From Bacteroidales bacterium (GTDB lineage Bacteria > Bacteroidota > Bacteroidia > Bacteroidales > F082): a stretch of DNA of 64,000 bases. How positions within the stretch are numbered: the stretch's first letter is position 1; each line of letters starts with the position of its first letter. Position numbers and translations under genes: made by a program. Below, in pieces: positions 1-8,159 of this stretch. Under the pieces are notes generated by a model. The model was not told where the DNA came from, made no database searches, and saw nothing but the letters and a program-made list of their open reading frames with translations. The stretch is taken from assembly GCA_017427985.1 (NCBI GenBank), contig JAFRRS010000015.1:62001-126000 (forward strand). The letters run 5' to 3'.

Positions 1-1
1 G

Positions 2-376
2 AGTATTTCTGAACTTGTTGCCAGAAACAATGAGATTATCGAGATGAAAAAAGCCGTCAACTCGATTTACAATAGTGCGAACACTGATTTCACGGCGGCA
101 TCGGGACAGATTTCAAAACTCGGCGACAAGAGCAATGAGTTCTACAACATTATTTTGCAAGGCGGAGAAGTCATGTCGCAATGCCAAAGCAAGGCGAACG
201 ATGCGGCCGCCGCGACCGATAAGGACAACAAAAAGCTCCAAAAGATGAAAGACAGCGCATTAAGCGTCGACGGAATCAAGTCAACCGACAAGGTTCTGCT
301 TATGCAGCTTTCAAGCGGCGAGACGTTGCCTGACGGTTATAATTTGGTGAATATCAAATATTTAAAGGTAGAATAA
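2..376 (+). CDS. C-terminal part of an unknown protein, cut by window edge
   Basis: The frame is open from the first bases of the window to a TAA at 374-376, so the true start lies upstream. An internal ATG at 44 gives 110 residues, but in-frame codons before it (reading ISELVARNNEIIE) look like normal protein, so I treat the gene as truncated. The visible part is hydrophilic, rich in Asp, Lys, Ser and Ala, with no membrane segment, and looks mostly helical up to a short beta-like end (residues near 'DKVLLMQLSSGETLPDGYNLVNI'-type hydrophobic alternation). I do not recognise the family. It is followed 37 bp later by the convergent end of hicB. Confidence 0.6.
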   Translation, partial: SISELVARNNEIIEMKKAVNSIYNSANTDFTAASGQISKLGDKSNEFYNIILQGGEVMSQCQSKANDAAAATDKDNKKLQKMKDSALSVDGIKSTDKVLLMQLSSGETLPDGYNLVNIKYLKVE

Positions 377-413
377 GTATTTATTCAACGAAAACAATTT
401 GAACAAATAAATA

Positions 414-812
414 CTACAAAGTTATACCAAGCAATTCTTCGGCAAACCGATGTATACCTTCTCGGATGCGGTCGGTTTGTTTACGACGAGGTACAGCCCT
501 GTGATTCAAATAGTTAGAGAGCTGTTTTTGGTTTATACCTGTCATTTTCTCCATACCGGCAAGTGACATATACTTAGAGTAATATTCCAAGAAACTCGGC
601 ACGTCAATGCGCCATTCAATTTCAAAATCACCTTTGATTTGCTCAGGCCAACATTCTTCAGGAAGATCCTCTTTGATAAGACGAATAGCTTCAAAAGTAT
701 CATCCTTCACTTCCTGAATACTATTACCCGCAGCATATATACCATCACAATTCTCTGAATATGCTCCGTACAGGTCTTTCGATTTCTCAATAATCATAAC
801 GATTTTTTCCAT
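414..812 (-). CDS. hicB: HicB antitoxin with C-terminal helix-turn-helix
   Basis: Antitoxin of the type II HicAB pair: it binds HicA and normally represses its own operon. The N-terminal half (MEKIVMIIEKSKDLYGAYSEN...) is the partial RNase-H-like HicB fold. The C-terminal third (around 'GINQKQLSNYLNHRAVPRRK') is a helix-turn-helix, so it probably binds DNA. I start it at the ATG at 812, not at the upstream ATG at 839. A perfect AGGAGG lies at 825-820, 7 nt before 812, and comes just after the hicA stop codon (831-829). This gives 132 residues. The gene order toxin first, antitoxin second, with a shared transcript, is typical of hicAB. Confidence 0.88.
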   Translation of the reverse strand: MEKIVMIIEKSKDLYGAYSENCDGIYAAGNSIQEVKDDTFEAIRLIKEDLPEECWPEQIKGDFEIEWRIDVPSFLEYYSKYMSLAGMEKMTGINQKQLSNYLNHRAVPRRKQTDRIREGIHRFAEELLGITL

Positions 813-828
813 TTTCAATCCTCCTTTT

Positions 829-1008
829 TCATATTCCATATTTCTTTATAATCTTATTTGCCAATCCTGTCGAAATTTCATGCGCTCCATGATATGGTAT
901 CGGCTCCGACAAAACACCTCCTTTTTTATAAAAATAATGGCTCCCTTCAGCGTGATCATATTTCCATCCAGCTCTAATGAACCTTCTGTGCAACTCCCTA
1001 TATTTCAT
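829..1008 (-). CDS. hicA: HicA toxin (mRNA interferase)
   Basis: A 59-residue protein reading MKYRELHRRFIRAGW..., ending ...ANKIIKKYGI. It matches the HicA double-stranded-RNA-binding-like fold. The first helix is followed by the strand with the catalytic histidine in G-S-H-Y-F-Y (His24, the position usual in HicA), then GG and 'PIPYHGAHEIS', where HicA proteins carry the P-x-H/P-G motif. HicA cleaves mRNA independently of ribosomes when not bound by HicB. The stop TGA (831-829) precedes the AGGAGG of hicB, so the two are co-translated from one mRNA. It appears intact: the catalytic His is present and there is no frameshift. Confidence 0.88.
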   Translation of the reverse strand: MKYRELHRRFIRAGWKYDHAEGSHYFYKKGGVLSEPIPYHGAHEISTGLANKIIKKYGI

Positions 1009-1024
1009 AAATTTTGTTGTTTTG

Positions 1025-1045
1025 ATTTTGCAAAAATAGCAAAAT
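1025..1045 (-). promoter_or_regulatory. hicA promoter with inverted repeat, candidate HicB operator
   Basis: On the minus strand TATTTTTG (1038-1031) fits the Bacteroidota -7 box TAnnTTTG, about 22 bp before the hicA start. It sits exactly in the 7-bp spacer of a perfect inverted repeat, ATTTTGC (1025-1031) and GCAAAAT (1039-1045). A dimeric HTH repressor bound there would cover the -7 box. HicB here has an HTH, so autoregulation at this site is the natural reading. The pairing is seen directly; the HicB binding is inferred. Confidence 0.55.
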
Positions 1046-1078
1046 TTCTATTATTTGAATATTTTTTCTAAAAATATT

Positions 1079-2611
1079 TTATTTCCCCCAATTATCCCTA
1101 TCCAAACTGCGATATTGTATCGCTTCTGCGAGATGTTCGGGCTTGATGTCCTCTGAACCCGCCAAATCTGCTATCGTTCTTGACACTTTCAAGATTCTGT
1201 CACGGGCACGCGCGGAGAGTCCCAGACGCTCCATGGCGTTTTTCAGCAACTGCCCGCAGTGGTCGTCCAAGTCACAATATTTCTGAATCATCTTCGCGGT
1301 CATCTGAGCATTACAATGAATGCCCGGAACATCGGCAAAACGCTGCACCTGAATCATCCTGGCTTTCACCACCCTTGCGCGCACCTCGGTGCTATTTTCG
1401 CCTGGTTTCTTCTGTGCCAGTTCCTCATACGACAACGGAAACGTCTCAATGTGAAGGTCTATTCTGTCGAGCAAAGGTCCTGAGATACGTGAAAGATACG
1501 TCTCCACCTGCCCAGGCTTGCACGTGCACTCCTTCGTCGGATGGTTGTAGTAGCCGCACGGGCAAGGGTTCATTGCCGCCACGAGCATGAAATTCGCTGG
1601 AAACTCAACCGTCTGCTTGGCGCGCGCAATGGTGACAAGACGGTCCTCCATCGGCTGGCGTAACACCTCAAGAACCTGTCGGCGAAACTCAGGGAGCTCA
1701 TCAAGAAAAAGCACCCCGTTGTGCGCCAGCGAGATCTCACCGGGCTGCGGATACGTGCCTCCGCCCACCAAGCCGACATACGACGTGGTGTGATGCGGAC
1801 TCCTGAACGGCCGCGTCCGCATCAGCGAGACATTATGCGCGAGCATCCCCACCACAGAATGAATCTTCGTCGTCTCCAACGCCTCCTTCAGCGTCATCGG
1901 GGGCAGAATCGTCGGTAAACGCTTGGCTAACATCGTCTTACCGCTACCAGGAGGTCCGATGAGAATCACGTTATGAGAGCCCGCAGCTGCCACCTCAAGA
2001 GCCCTTTTGATGTTCTCCTGCCCTCTCACATCCGAGAAGTCGAAGTCATAAACATCGGCCTTTTCCTCTTCTTCAAGGCTTAATTTCGTCGGCTCCAGAT
2101 GATGGAAGCCATTGAAAAAGTTAATGACATCCATTATCGTCTCGACCCCGTACACCTCGAGGTCTTCAACCACAGCCGCCTCGTTGGCGTTGGCTTTCGG
2201 CACTATCACGCCCTTGAAACCTTCTTCCGCCGCTTTTATCGCTATCGGCAACGCGCCTTTTATCGGGTTGACACCTCCGTCGAGCGACAGCTCCCCCATA
2301 ATGACGTATTTGTCAAGCAAATCAATGCTCACCTGCTCCGACGCCGCCAGTATCGCGATGGCAAGCGGCAGGTCATAACTCGAGCCTTCCTTCCGGATGT
2401 CGGCAGGCGCCATGTTTATCGTAATTTTACGCTTCGGATATTTTAACCCGTTGTTATTCAATGCAGATTCAATGCGCTGCTGACTTTCCTTCACCGCGCT
2501 GTCAGGCAATCCGACAAGAAAAAACTGCACACCACGGTCAATGTTGACCTCAATTGTAACTGTAATAGCATCAATGCCGTTCAAGGCACTACCATAAGAT
2601 TTCACCAACAT
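1079..2611 (-). CDS. yifB: YifB/ComM-family AAA+ ATPase (Mg-chelatase-like)
   Basis: 510 residues, the normal family length. Residues ~1-170 form the Lon-protease-like domain (starting [15 protein letters not shown]). Next comes a Mg-chelatase-type AAA+ domain with Walker [14 protein letters not shown] (about residue 218) and Walker B '[11 protein letters not shown]'. A Cys-rich stretch '[17 protein letters not shown]' follows, then the C-terminal Mg_chelatase_C helical domain ([19 protein letters not shown]). ComM, the studied member, is a hexameric helicase that speeds branch migration during natural transformation. Whether that role holds in Bacteroidota is not shown here. The gene is monocistronic or the last of the cinA-gldB-yifB minus-strand series, separated from gldB by a hairpin array. 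Confidence 0.93.
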   Translation of the reverse strand: MLVKSYGSALNGIDAITVTIEVNIDRGVQFFLVGLPDSAVKESQQRIESALNNNGLKYPKRKITINMAPADIRKEGSSYDLPLAIAILAASEQVSIDLLDKYVIMGELSLDGGVNPIKGALPIAIKAAEEGFKGVIVPKANANEAAVVEDLEVYGVETIMDVINFFNGFHHLEPTKLSLEEEEKADVYDFDFSDVRGQENIKRALEVAAAGSHNVILIGPPGSGKTMLAKRLPTILPPMTLKEALETTKIHSVVGMLAHNVSLMRTRPFRSPHHTTSYVGLVGGGTYPQPGEISLAHNGVLFLDELPEFRRQVLEVLRQPMEDRLVTIARAKQTVEFPANFMLVAAMNPCPCGYYNHPTKECTCKPGQVETYLSRISGPLLDRIDLHIETFPLSYEELAQKKPGENSTEVRARVVKARMIQVQRFADVPGIHCNAQMTAKMIQKYCDLDDHCGQLLKNAMERLGLSARARDRILKVSRTIADLAGSEDIKPEHLAEAIQYRSLDRDNWGK

Positions 2612-2643
2612 ATTATTCGGTTTTTAGTTAATTAATCATTTTT

Positions 2644-2748
2644 AAATGTGCCGCTTCGCGGAATGTGTTGGCTAAAGCCAAATTAGCCGAAGGCTGCACA
2701 TTATCCACATTGTCGCTTCGCGACCACATTGCGCGTTAGCGCCACATT
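2644..2748. repeat. Mini-hairpin array A between gldB and yifB
   Basis: Five short perfect hairpins in a row, all with different stems: CCGC-TTC-GCGG (2651-2661), TTGGCT-AA-AGCCAA (2668-2681), AGCC-GAA-GGCT (2685-2695), GTCGC-TTC-GCGAC (2712-2724) and GCGC-GTTA-GCGC (2731-2742). Each is separated by the hexamer AATGTG, or in the second half by its complement CACATT. The last CACATT (2743-2748) runs into the gldB stop codon (2749-2747), so the array begins at the stop. The same build recurs at 3774-3857, 22206-22224, 43358-43391 and 47978-48178. Confidence 0.85.
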
Positions 2749-3772
2749 ATTTTCTCGGTTTATATTGCGATCGCTGGAAAATATCTTGATTATCAGTCAT
2801 CTTCATCAGATTCGTCAAAGTTTCATCATTGTTCGACATGAACGAGCGGACAATCTTCAAGCCAAGAAAATCCCCAATCCGCGAAGGCGAATCCTCACCG
2901 AATGCTGTGGTGAAAGGACCGTCATTGAACAACATCCTCCTCTGCTCATAAGTGTTGGCATACAACATGTTTTTTTCAACAACATAAGCCCAAATCTGCC
3001 CCTCATGGTAATTCGCCCAGTCCATCTGACGTGTCGAATACCCAAGAATCACCGAGTCGGGCAACGACGGATTCATCGCCTCAATGAAATAGTATTTCTT
3101 GCCTTGTTCAATCATCTCCGCAAGCACATTATTCTGATTGTTTCTTCTGAAAACATACGCAAAATAAAGGGCTTCCGCCAAGTCACGCGTCAATGCGGCA
3201 GGCTGGCAACGACGAGAAATGTATCGTGGAATCCCAAGTTTGTCATACACCAAGTCCTTGTTATTCAAATAGTAATCGAGGCTAATCATCACATTCCTCC
3301 CTCCTATCATAACGGGACCGCTTTCATAATCAACGCCAGAGACATAGGTGTAAGTCTGCGGAATCGCCACCTCAGGATAATAATACGCAAAATGCTGGTA
3401 CACTCCCCTCACCTCGTCTTCAACGACCTCGATATCAGGGAATGTCTCCGTCGCCAAATCGTTCAATTTGACGATAAAAGTGTCTGTCACAAACGCCTTG
3501 ACATAGTCAAAATCGCGTTTTTCGAGTTTGTCGCCCAACAAATCCTTGAAATATGGTCTTACAGCCTCCAGCTCCTCCTCGAAATTCGCTGTGTCAATGG
3601 AAAAAAGCGCTTTGTTATATTCCAATATATTTACCTCCTGCGGCTCCATCTTCTGATACGGAATAGCAAGTTTCTTTTTGTATGCCTCTGATTTTGAACA
3701 AGAAACAAAAACCACTACTAATAAAACAATGCTTGGTACTATTTTCAATATTAGTTTTTTCATAATTTTCAT
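2747..3772 (-). CDS. gldB: GldB-like gliding-associated lipoprotein
   Basis: Matches the GldB family of Bacteroidota lipoproteins. There is a lipoprotein signal (hydrophobic run then VSCSKS, lipid-modified Cys about residue 24), and conserved stretches 'DYYLNNKD', 'YHEGQIWAYVVEKN', and 'DFLGLKIVRSFM' near the C-terminus. GldB is required for gliding in Flavobacterium, but its biochemical role is unknown; non-gliding Bacteroidales carry it too. The reading frame extends upstream to 3883, but that extension translates the hairpin array at 3774-3857. I start at the ATG at 3772 (341 residues), with AAGGAG 13 nt upstream; an ATG at 3763 is the alternative. The stop codon overlaps the next hairpin array. 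Confidence 0.85.
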   Translation of the reverse strand: MKIMKKLILKIVPSIVLLVVVFVSCSKSEAYKKKLAIPYQKMEPQEVNILEYNKALFSIDTANFEEELEAVRPYFKDLLGDKLEKRDFDYVKAFVTDTFIVKLNDLATETFPDIEVVEDEVRGVYQHFAYYYPEVAIPQTYTYVSGVDYESGPVMIGGRNVMISLDYYLNNKDLVYDKLGIPRYISRRCQPAALTRDLAEALYFAYVFRRNNQNNVLAEMIEQGKKYYFIEAMNPSLPDSVILGYSTRQMDWANYHEGQIWAYVVEKNMLYANTYEQRRMLFNDGPFTTAFGEDSPSRIGDFLGLKIVRSFMSNNDETLTNLMKMTDNQDIFQRSQYKPRK

Positions 3773-3773
3773 T

Positions 3774-3857
3774 ATAATGTTATGCTCCTTTCTGTCGCAA
3801 TGTGAACACTTTGTGTTAATATGTGCACTTCGTGCAATGTGCGAAGCGACCATATTA
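3774..3857. repeat. Mini-hairpin array B between cinA and gldB
   Basis: The gap between two minus-strand genes holds AACAC-TTT-GTGTT (3805-3817), GCAC-TTC-GTGC (3825-3835) and a GCGAAGC module (3841-3847), separated by AATGTG or ATATGTG spacers. A less regular module (TGCTCC...TGTCGCA, 3783-3799) starts it. The end CATATT at 3851-3856 lies 1 bp from the cinA stop codon (3860-3858). Same design as array A, but no stem is shared with it. Confidence 0.75.
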
Positions 3858-5108
3858 TTAAATACTATTTCTAACCATTTCAAGTGCTGTTATGGCAGCG
3901 CGCTCGATGTTGTTGCCCCTGTCTTTTCCGAAATTATATTTTTTTGAGATGACTCCATCCGGTCCCGCCACCGCAATCCACACTGTGCCGACGGGGTTCT
4001 CTTCCGTCGCTCCGCCAGGTCCTGCCACGCCTGTCGTCGCCACCGCATAATCCGTCTTCAGCAACGCCCTCACGCCCGTCGCCATCTGTTCCGCAACTTG
4101 CTGACTTACAACGGTATACCTCATCACATCCTCGTGACTTACGCCCAGAACCTCCTCTTTCACCGACGTGGCATACGACACCACCGTTCCTTTGAACGCC
4201 TCCGAACTGCCGGGTATCGCCGTTATCATCTTCGCTATCGTACCGCCCGTGCAGCTCTCAGCCGACGACAACGTCGCTCCCGCCGCCTTGAGTTTGTCCA
4301 ATACAGCCTCGGCAATCGGAGTGCCATCGTATCCGAAAATGTGCTCTCCGATAATATTTTTAAGCTTATCGACTTCATTATCAATCGTTTTCTGCAAAAA
4401 CTCCCTGTCTGGATGACGCCCCTCCAGACGTAAACGTACCATGCCATGTTGCGGCAGATATGCAAGCGATAAGAAATCAGGCAACGCGTCTTCCCAGTCC
4501 TTGATTTTGTCGGCGAGAAACGACTCGCCAACACCCGTTGTCATCACTACTTTATTAATATAAGGTGTCACTTTGAAATGCGACAGCAGCATCGGAAGAA
4601 TCTCCTGCTCAAACACGTTTTTCATCTCAAAAGGCACTCCCGGCATCGAGACATACACCGACTTGCCTTTCTCGAACCACATGCAAGGCGCTGTGCCATA
4701 ACGATTTGGGATGTATTTGCACGCCTTCGGGATATACGCCTGCCCTTTGTTGCGCTCACTCATCTGATAACCACGTAACGTAAAGATACTCATTATGTTA
4801 TCATACGCGTCCTGACAGAACTCCAGTTCCGTGTTGAAATACCTGCACAATGTCGGCTTCGTTATGTCGTCGGCAGTAGGTCCCAAACCCCCAGTCATCA
4901 CTATGATTTCAACATCAGAGCAGGCATCCAAAGCATCTACAATATCTTTTTCGCCGTCGCCGATCGTCAAAGTGGAAATAACCTCTATGCCATTGGTCGT
5001 CAATTTGTTACCAAGCCAAGCCGCATTGGTATTAATAACCTGGCCTATCAAAAGCTCGTCGCCAATCGAAATGATTTTAGCCTTTACAAAATCGTTGTCC
5101 CTTTTCAT
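3858..5108 (-). CDS. cinA: CinA: MoCF-like domain plus NMN amidohydrolase
   Basis: 416 residues, full length. The N-terminal molybdopterin-binding-like (COG1058) domain shows 'ISIGDELLIGQVINTNAAWL' and 'TGGLGPTADDITKP'. It acts as an ADP-ribose pyrophosphatase in studied homologues. The C-terminal PncC domain shows 'SAESCTGGTIAKMIT', 'AIPGSSEAFKG' and 'TTGVAGPGGA'. It hydrolyses nicotinamide mononucleotide to nicotinate mononucleotide plus ammonia for NAD recycling. The start at MKRDNDF is the only good one before the conserved domain. It is followed on the same strand by array B and gldB. Confidence 0.94.
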   Translation of the reverse strand: MKRDNDFVKAKIISIGDELLIGQVINTNAAWLGNKLTTNGIEVISTLTIGDGEKDIVDALDACSDVEIIVMTGGLGPTADDITKPTLCRYFNTELEFCQDAYDNIMSIFTLRGYQMSERNKGQAYIPKACKYIPNRYGTAPCMWFEKGKSVYVSMPGVPFEMKNVFEQEILPMLLSHFKVTPYINKVVMTTGVGESFLADKIKDWEDALPDFLSLAYLPQHGMVRLRLEGRHPDREFLQKTIDNEVDKLKNIIGEHIFGYDGTPIAEAVLDKLKAAGATLSSAESCTGGTIAKMITAIPGSSEAFKGTVVSYATSVKEEVLGVSHEDVMRYTVVSQQVAEQMATGVRALLKTDYAVATTGVAGPGGATEENPVGTVWIAVAGPDGVISKKYNFGKDRGNNIERAAITALEMVRNSI

Positions 5109-5197
5109 TTTTTTATTTTAAAACGTCACAAAATTAAACATTAATATTTTATGTTTTTCAATTTTAACATTTTTTAACATAACTTTCAATTTTTTGT

Positions 5198-5205
5198 TAA
5201 TTTTG
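5198..5205 (+). promoter_or_regulatory. -7 promoter box for the nucleoside phosphorylase gene
   Basis: TAATTTTG fits the Bacteroidota -7 consensus TAnnTTTG. It lies 28 bp before the ATG at 5234, in an AT-rich stretch (5110-5233) that contains no gene. No clear -33 TTTG is visible at the usual spacing. Confidence 0.55.
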
Positions 5206-5233
5206 CAAATAAATTTTAACATTTCATCGGAAT

Positions 5234-6109
5234 ATGAACACTAAACCAATTCCAGGCTCACAGCTCGTCTTCAACAACGAAGGCGCGATATATCATTTGA
5301 ATCTCTTTCCGGAGATGCTTGCCGACAACATCATTTTAGTTGGCGACCCTGACCGCGTGAAGATGGTTTCACAGTATTTCGACACCATCGAATACAAGCG
5401 TCAGAACCGCGAACTCGTAACACACACAGGCACTTACAAAGGAAAACGCATCAGCGCCGTCTCAACCGGCATGGGCACCGACAACATCGACATCGTGATT
5501 AATGAGCTTGATGCCGTGGCAAACATCGACTTCAAGACACGCACCCCGAAGACGGAGCATCGCACGCTTAACATGGTGCGTCTCGGCACCTGTGGCGCAC
5601 TGCAGCCTGAAATCGGTGTGGAAGACAGCTACGTCGCCTCACGTTACGCAATCGGTCTCGACGGACTCGCCTACTTCTACAAAGAACATAACGAAGTGAT
5701 TGACAAGGACATGACCGACGCTTTCATCCGCGACATGAAATATCCTACTGACCTCCCGAAGCCGTATATCGTGGAGAGTTCAAAAGAGCTTTTCGACCGT
5801 CTCGCTGTCGGTTATCATCAGGGAATCACCGCCACGTCGCCAGGTTTCTACGGACCACAGGGACGCTCGCTCCGCCTTGAACTGACGTATCCGCAAATCA
5901 ACCCTGACATTGAAAAATTCAACTACAAAGGCTGGAAAGTTTGCAACTTCGAGATGGAGTCATCGGCATTGTTCAGTCTCGGTAAGATGTTGGGACACAA
6001 TTGCTTAACTATATGCGTGGCAATAGCGAACCGCGTCACCGAGAAGTTCTCCGCCGACTATCATCCTTACGTTGAAAAACTGATTGAAACGACTTTGGAG
6101 AGATTATAA
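5234..6109 (+). CDS. Nucleoside phosphorylase (PNP/UDP family)
   Basis: 291 residues. A nucleoside phosphorylase-I fold enzyme that splits a nucleoside with phosphate into a base and ribose-1-phosphate. Visible family marks: 'GDPDRVKMVSQYFD' (phosphate site, GDPxR), 'STGMGTDNIDIVINEL', 'RLGTCGALQPEIGVEDSYV', and the substrate/Met-Glu motif 'NFEMESSALFSLG'. The Arg-rich phosphate-binding contacts are present. The family marks fit uridine phosphorylase-like enzymes better than hexameric purine PNP, but the base cannot be fixed from sequence. It has its own promoter and overlaps by 6 bp, tail to tail, with the nitrilase-fold gene. Confidence 0.88.
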   Translation: MNTKPIPGSQLVFNNEGAIYHLNLFPEMLADNIILVGDPDRVKMVSQYFDTIEYKRQNRELVTHTGTYKGKRISAVSTGMGTDNIDIVINELDAVANIDFKTRTPKTEHRTLNMVRLGTCGALQPEIGVEDSYVASRYAIGLDGLAYFYKEHNEVIDKDMTDAFIRDMKYPTDLPKPYIVESSKELFDRLAVGYHQGITATSPGFYGPQGRSLRLELTYPQINPDIEKFNYKGWKVCNFEMESSALFSLGKMLGHNCLTICVAIANRVTEKFSADYHPYVEKLIETTLERL

Positions 6110-6862
6110 TTCGTAATCCAATTGCTCGTCCTCGTGTTTCATCGAGATGAGGCATTCAAGATTGACATCAACAACAGCCTCCTCGAAGAAAGGCGCGGAT
6201 GCGACAACATAGCTCTCGTAGCCGAAAATCATAGAGCCGCCGTCAAAGGTGGCTTCTTTTTTTGCCGCCACGTTGTTCACAAACACTAATGGAATCTCGT
6301 GTTTCAACACATTCTGACGCATCTCGTTGCGGCGCGTCCTCGAACGGTTCACGCCACATTTTTCCGCACCTATATTAATTATGACATCGGGCTTCAGCGC
6401 CATCAGCTCATCGACACGGTTTTGAAGCAAAAACTCGTCATCGTTAGTGTTTGCAAGGTCTGAGCCGATAGTCACCGCATATTTGTGACAGCCGATTTGC
6501 AACAAAGCGTCTTCATCGGAGGGCTCAAAAAACTTCTTTTCAGCAGTTGTCAACTGTTTCTTTTTGAACACTTTACGTTGTCCCTGAAACATATAAACCG
6601 CCGCATTGAAGTTACCGACAGGACATCCGACAAGAACTGGAATCGTCTCACATTCATTGGCGATTGTATCCAACGCATCTTCGCATTTTTTTATAAAACT
6701 CTCGTCATGGAACAACTCCCCGCACTCGCATCCGCTTACGGAAAGCTCAGGAAATATTACCAAAGTGGAGGCTTTTGCCTTGTGAGCCGCCTCTATTATC
6801 TTCGCCACATTGCCATCAATATCCTTGGCAACGCATTTTATTTGCGCTAAAGTTATCTTCAT
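6104..6862 (-). CDS. Nitrilase-superfamily protein without catalytic cysteine
   Basis: 252 residues of the carbon-nitrogen hydrolase fold, closest in look to the glutaminase domain of glutamine-dependent NAD synthetase. Seen: the glutamate motif 'FPELSVSGCECGELF', a Lys-rich 'FKKKQLTTAEKKFFEPS' where the catalytic Lys sits, and 'NIGAEKCGVNRSRTRRNEM', 'LVFVNNVAA', 'FDGGSMIFGYES'. The position that normally reads C-E-D-x-W is instead I-G-S-D-L-A, so the nucleophilic Cys is missing. No NAD-synthetase domain follows. It is probably a non-catalytic or altered-function paralogue; the family call is sure, the function unknown. It is translationally coupled to the upstream barrel gene (TGATG at 6864-6860). 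Confidence 0.8.
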   Translation of the reverse strand: MKITLAQIKCVAKDIDGNVAKIIEAAHKAKASTLVIFPELSVSGCECGELFHDESFIKKCEDALDTIANECETIPVLVGCPVGNFNAAVYMFQGQRKVFKKKQLTTAEKKFFEPSDEDALLQIGCHKYAVTIGSDLANTNDDEFLLQNRVDELMALKPDVIINIGAEKCGVNRSRTRRNEMRQNVLKHEIPLVFVNNVAAKKEATFDGGSMIFGYESYVVASAPFFEEAVVDVNLECLISMKHEDEQLDYEL

Positions 6863-7437
6863 CAGAATAAAAAGCCTATTTCAAAACATAAGTTATTCAT
6901 TGTCAGCTTGTTATTACCATCCGACAACATACTTGAAAACACATTGTCGTATGCGACCATAAACTGCAAGGCGCTTCGGTTCAGCACCTCGACTTCAAGA
7001 CCGAGATGCATGATAAACGAGCTGCAAACGTCACGGTAATTGTGCTCGTCGTTTTCCTTCACGAGCAGGTCGAGACCGTATCCTATCTCTCCAAAAATCC
7101 TGAATTTACTGGCAAAAGCGTCGGTTCTCATCTTCAAAAGAACAGGGATTTGGAAATAAGTGTTGCTAAGGCTCACTTTCTCAGGTTTATAATACGACAA
7201 ATCGTGACCGATAATATTAAAGCCGCTTGTAATGCCATAATTCTCACCGAAATAGTAAATTCCAGTCAAGCCGAATTTATAGCAAAAACCGTTGTCTTTA
7301 TTGGTTATATCCTCATTGGCACTTAAAAAGTCGACACCGAGTCCGCCTTTCAAACCAAATTGATACTCAAAGCGTTGCGCCGTCGCGACGAAAGAAATCA
7401 TCATCGCAAACAACAAAAAATAAAATTTCCTCCTCAT
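6862..7437 (-). CDS. Small outer-membrane beta-barrel protein
   Basis: 191 residues with a signal peptide (MRRKFYFLLFAMMISFVATAQ, cut after TAQ). The rest has alternating hydrophobic strands and the 'FGLKGGLGVDF' start, 'YYFGENYGITSGF' and a terminal aromatic 'LCFEIGFLF', the usual C-terminal signature of an outer-membrane barrel (about eight strands, PorT/OmpX-like size). The ligand or partner is unknown. It is the first gene of a two-gene minus-strand unit with the nitrilase-fold gene and is divergent from another barrel gene at 7511. Confidence 0.78.
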   Translation of the reverse strand: MRRKFYFLLFAMMISFVATAQRFEYQFGLKGGLGVDFLSANEDITNKDNGFCYKFGLTGIYYFGENYGITSGFNIIGHDLSYYKPEKVSLSNTYFQIPVLLKMRTDAFASKFRIFGEIGYGLDLLVKENDEHNYRDVCSSFIMHLGLEVEVLNRSALQFMVAYDNVFSSMLSDGNNKLTMNNLCFEIGFLF

Positions 7438-7464
7438 AATTGTAAATTGTTTGAAAATTTTAAA

Positions 7465-7472
7465 TATCTTTG
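7465..7472 (+). promoter_or_regulatory. -7 promoter box for barrel gene at 7511
   Basis: TATCTTTG matches TAnnTTTG. It lies in the 73-bp gap between two divergent barrel genes, 39 bp before the ATG at 7511. A TTTG at 7450-7453 is too close to be the -33 box. Confidence 0.55.
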
Positions 7473-7510
7473 CAAAAATAATAAAAATTCATTAACAAAA
7501 ATTTCATATC

Positions 7511-8152
7511 ATGAAAAAATTATTACTCGTTTTAGCAGTTGTTCTCTTTGCCAACGTCGCAAATGCAGAGGGCTTTGGTTTCCACTTGGGAGCTAAATTA
7601 GGTTATCAGACCGCGAATTTGTCACTTAAGAAAGCTGACATCGAATCAGGCTTTTCAAATCATCTCACAGCCGGCATCTTCGGTCGTGTAACTATCAAGA
7701 ACGTACTCATCCAGCCTGAGTTGATGTGGTTCAAGAGCGGACAGGTTTTCAACCTCGAAAATGATGGTATTATAAATCCAACTCTTACAATGACCCAGCA
7801 GAATCTCGCATTGCCGATTTTCGTAGGTTATCAGTTCCTCGACCTCAAACTCGTCAAACTCAGAGCAAATGTCGGTCCTGTGATGTATTTTGTCATTGAC
7901 CAGACAAACAAATGCAGCTACGATGACCAGGCTATTGATATTGATGCCAACGGAATGACATGGGGCGGTGCTTTGAACGTCGGCATTGATGTTCTCATGT
8001 TCACCCTCGACATCAACTACAGCTTCGGTTTGACCAACCTCATCGACAAGAGTGACGTGAAAATCGGCGGTTACGACTTCCCGATTGACAACACCAAGCA
8101 GAGCATTTTCACCGTCACATTAGGTGTCAAACTTTTCAGCTTCGGATTGTAG
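7511..8152 (+). CDS. Outer-membrane beta-barrel (PorT-like) protein
   Basis: 213 residues. Clear signal peptide (MKKLLLVLAVVLFANVANA). The mature part opens 'EGFGFHLGAKLGYQTANLS' and has paired amphipathic strands and a closing 'FTVTLGVKLFSFGL' ending in a hydrophobic residue, as in outer-membrane barrels of the outer-membrane-protein-beta-barrel/PorT type. The function is unknown. Divergent from the barrel gene at 6862-7437. The next gene starts 8 bp after its stop, so the aminopeptidase may be read from the same mRNA. Confidence 0.78.
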   Translation: MKKLLLVLAVVLFANVANAEGFGFHLGAKLGYQTANLSLKKADIESGFSNHLTAGIFGRVTIKNVLIQPELMWFKSGQVFNLENDGIINPTLTMTQQNLALPIFVGYQFLDLKLVKLRANVGPVMYFVIDQTNKCSYDDQAIDIDANGMTWGGALNVGIDVLMFTLDINYSFGLTNLIDKSDVKIGGYDFPIDNTKQSIFTVTLGVKLFSFGL

Positions 8153-8159
8153 GAAGACC

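Noticed and set aside
880..1071. Plus-strand open frame over hicA
   Set aside because: Antisense of hicA and its promoter; no family look and no ribosome site.
3773..3883. N-terminal extension of GldB
   Set aside because: It translates the hairpin array and puts polar residues before a lipoprotein signal.
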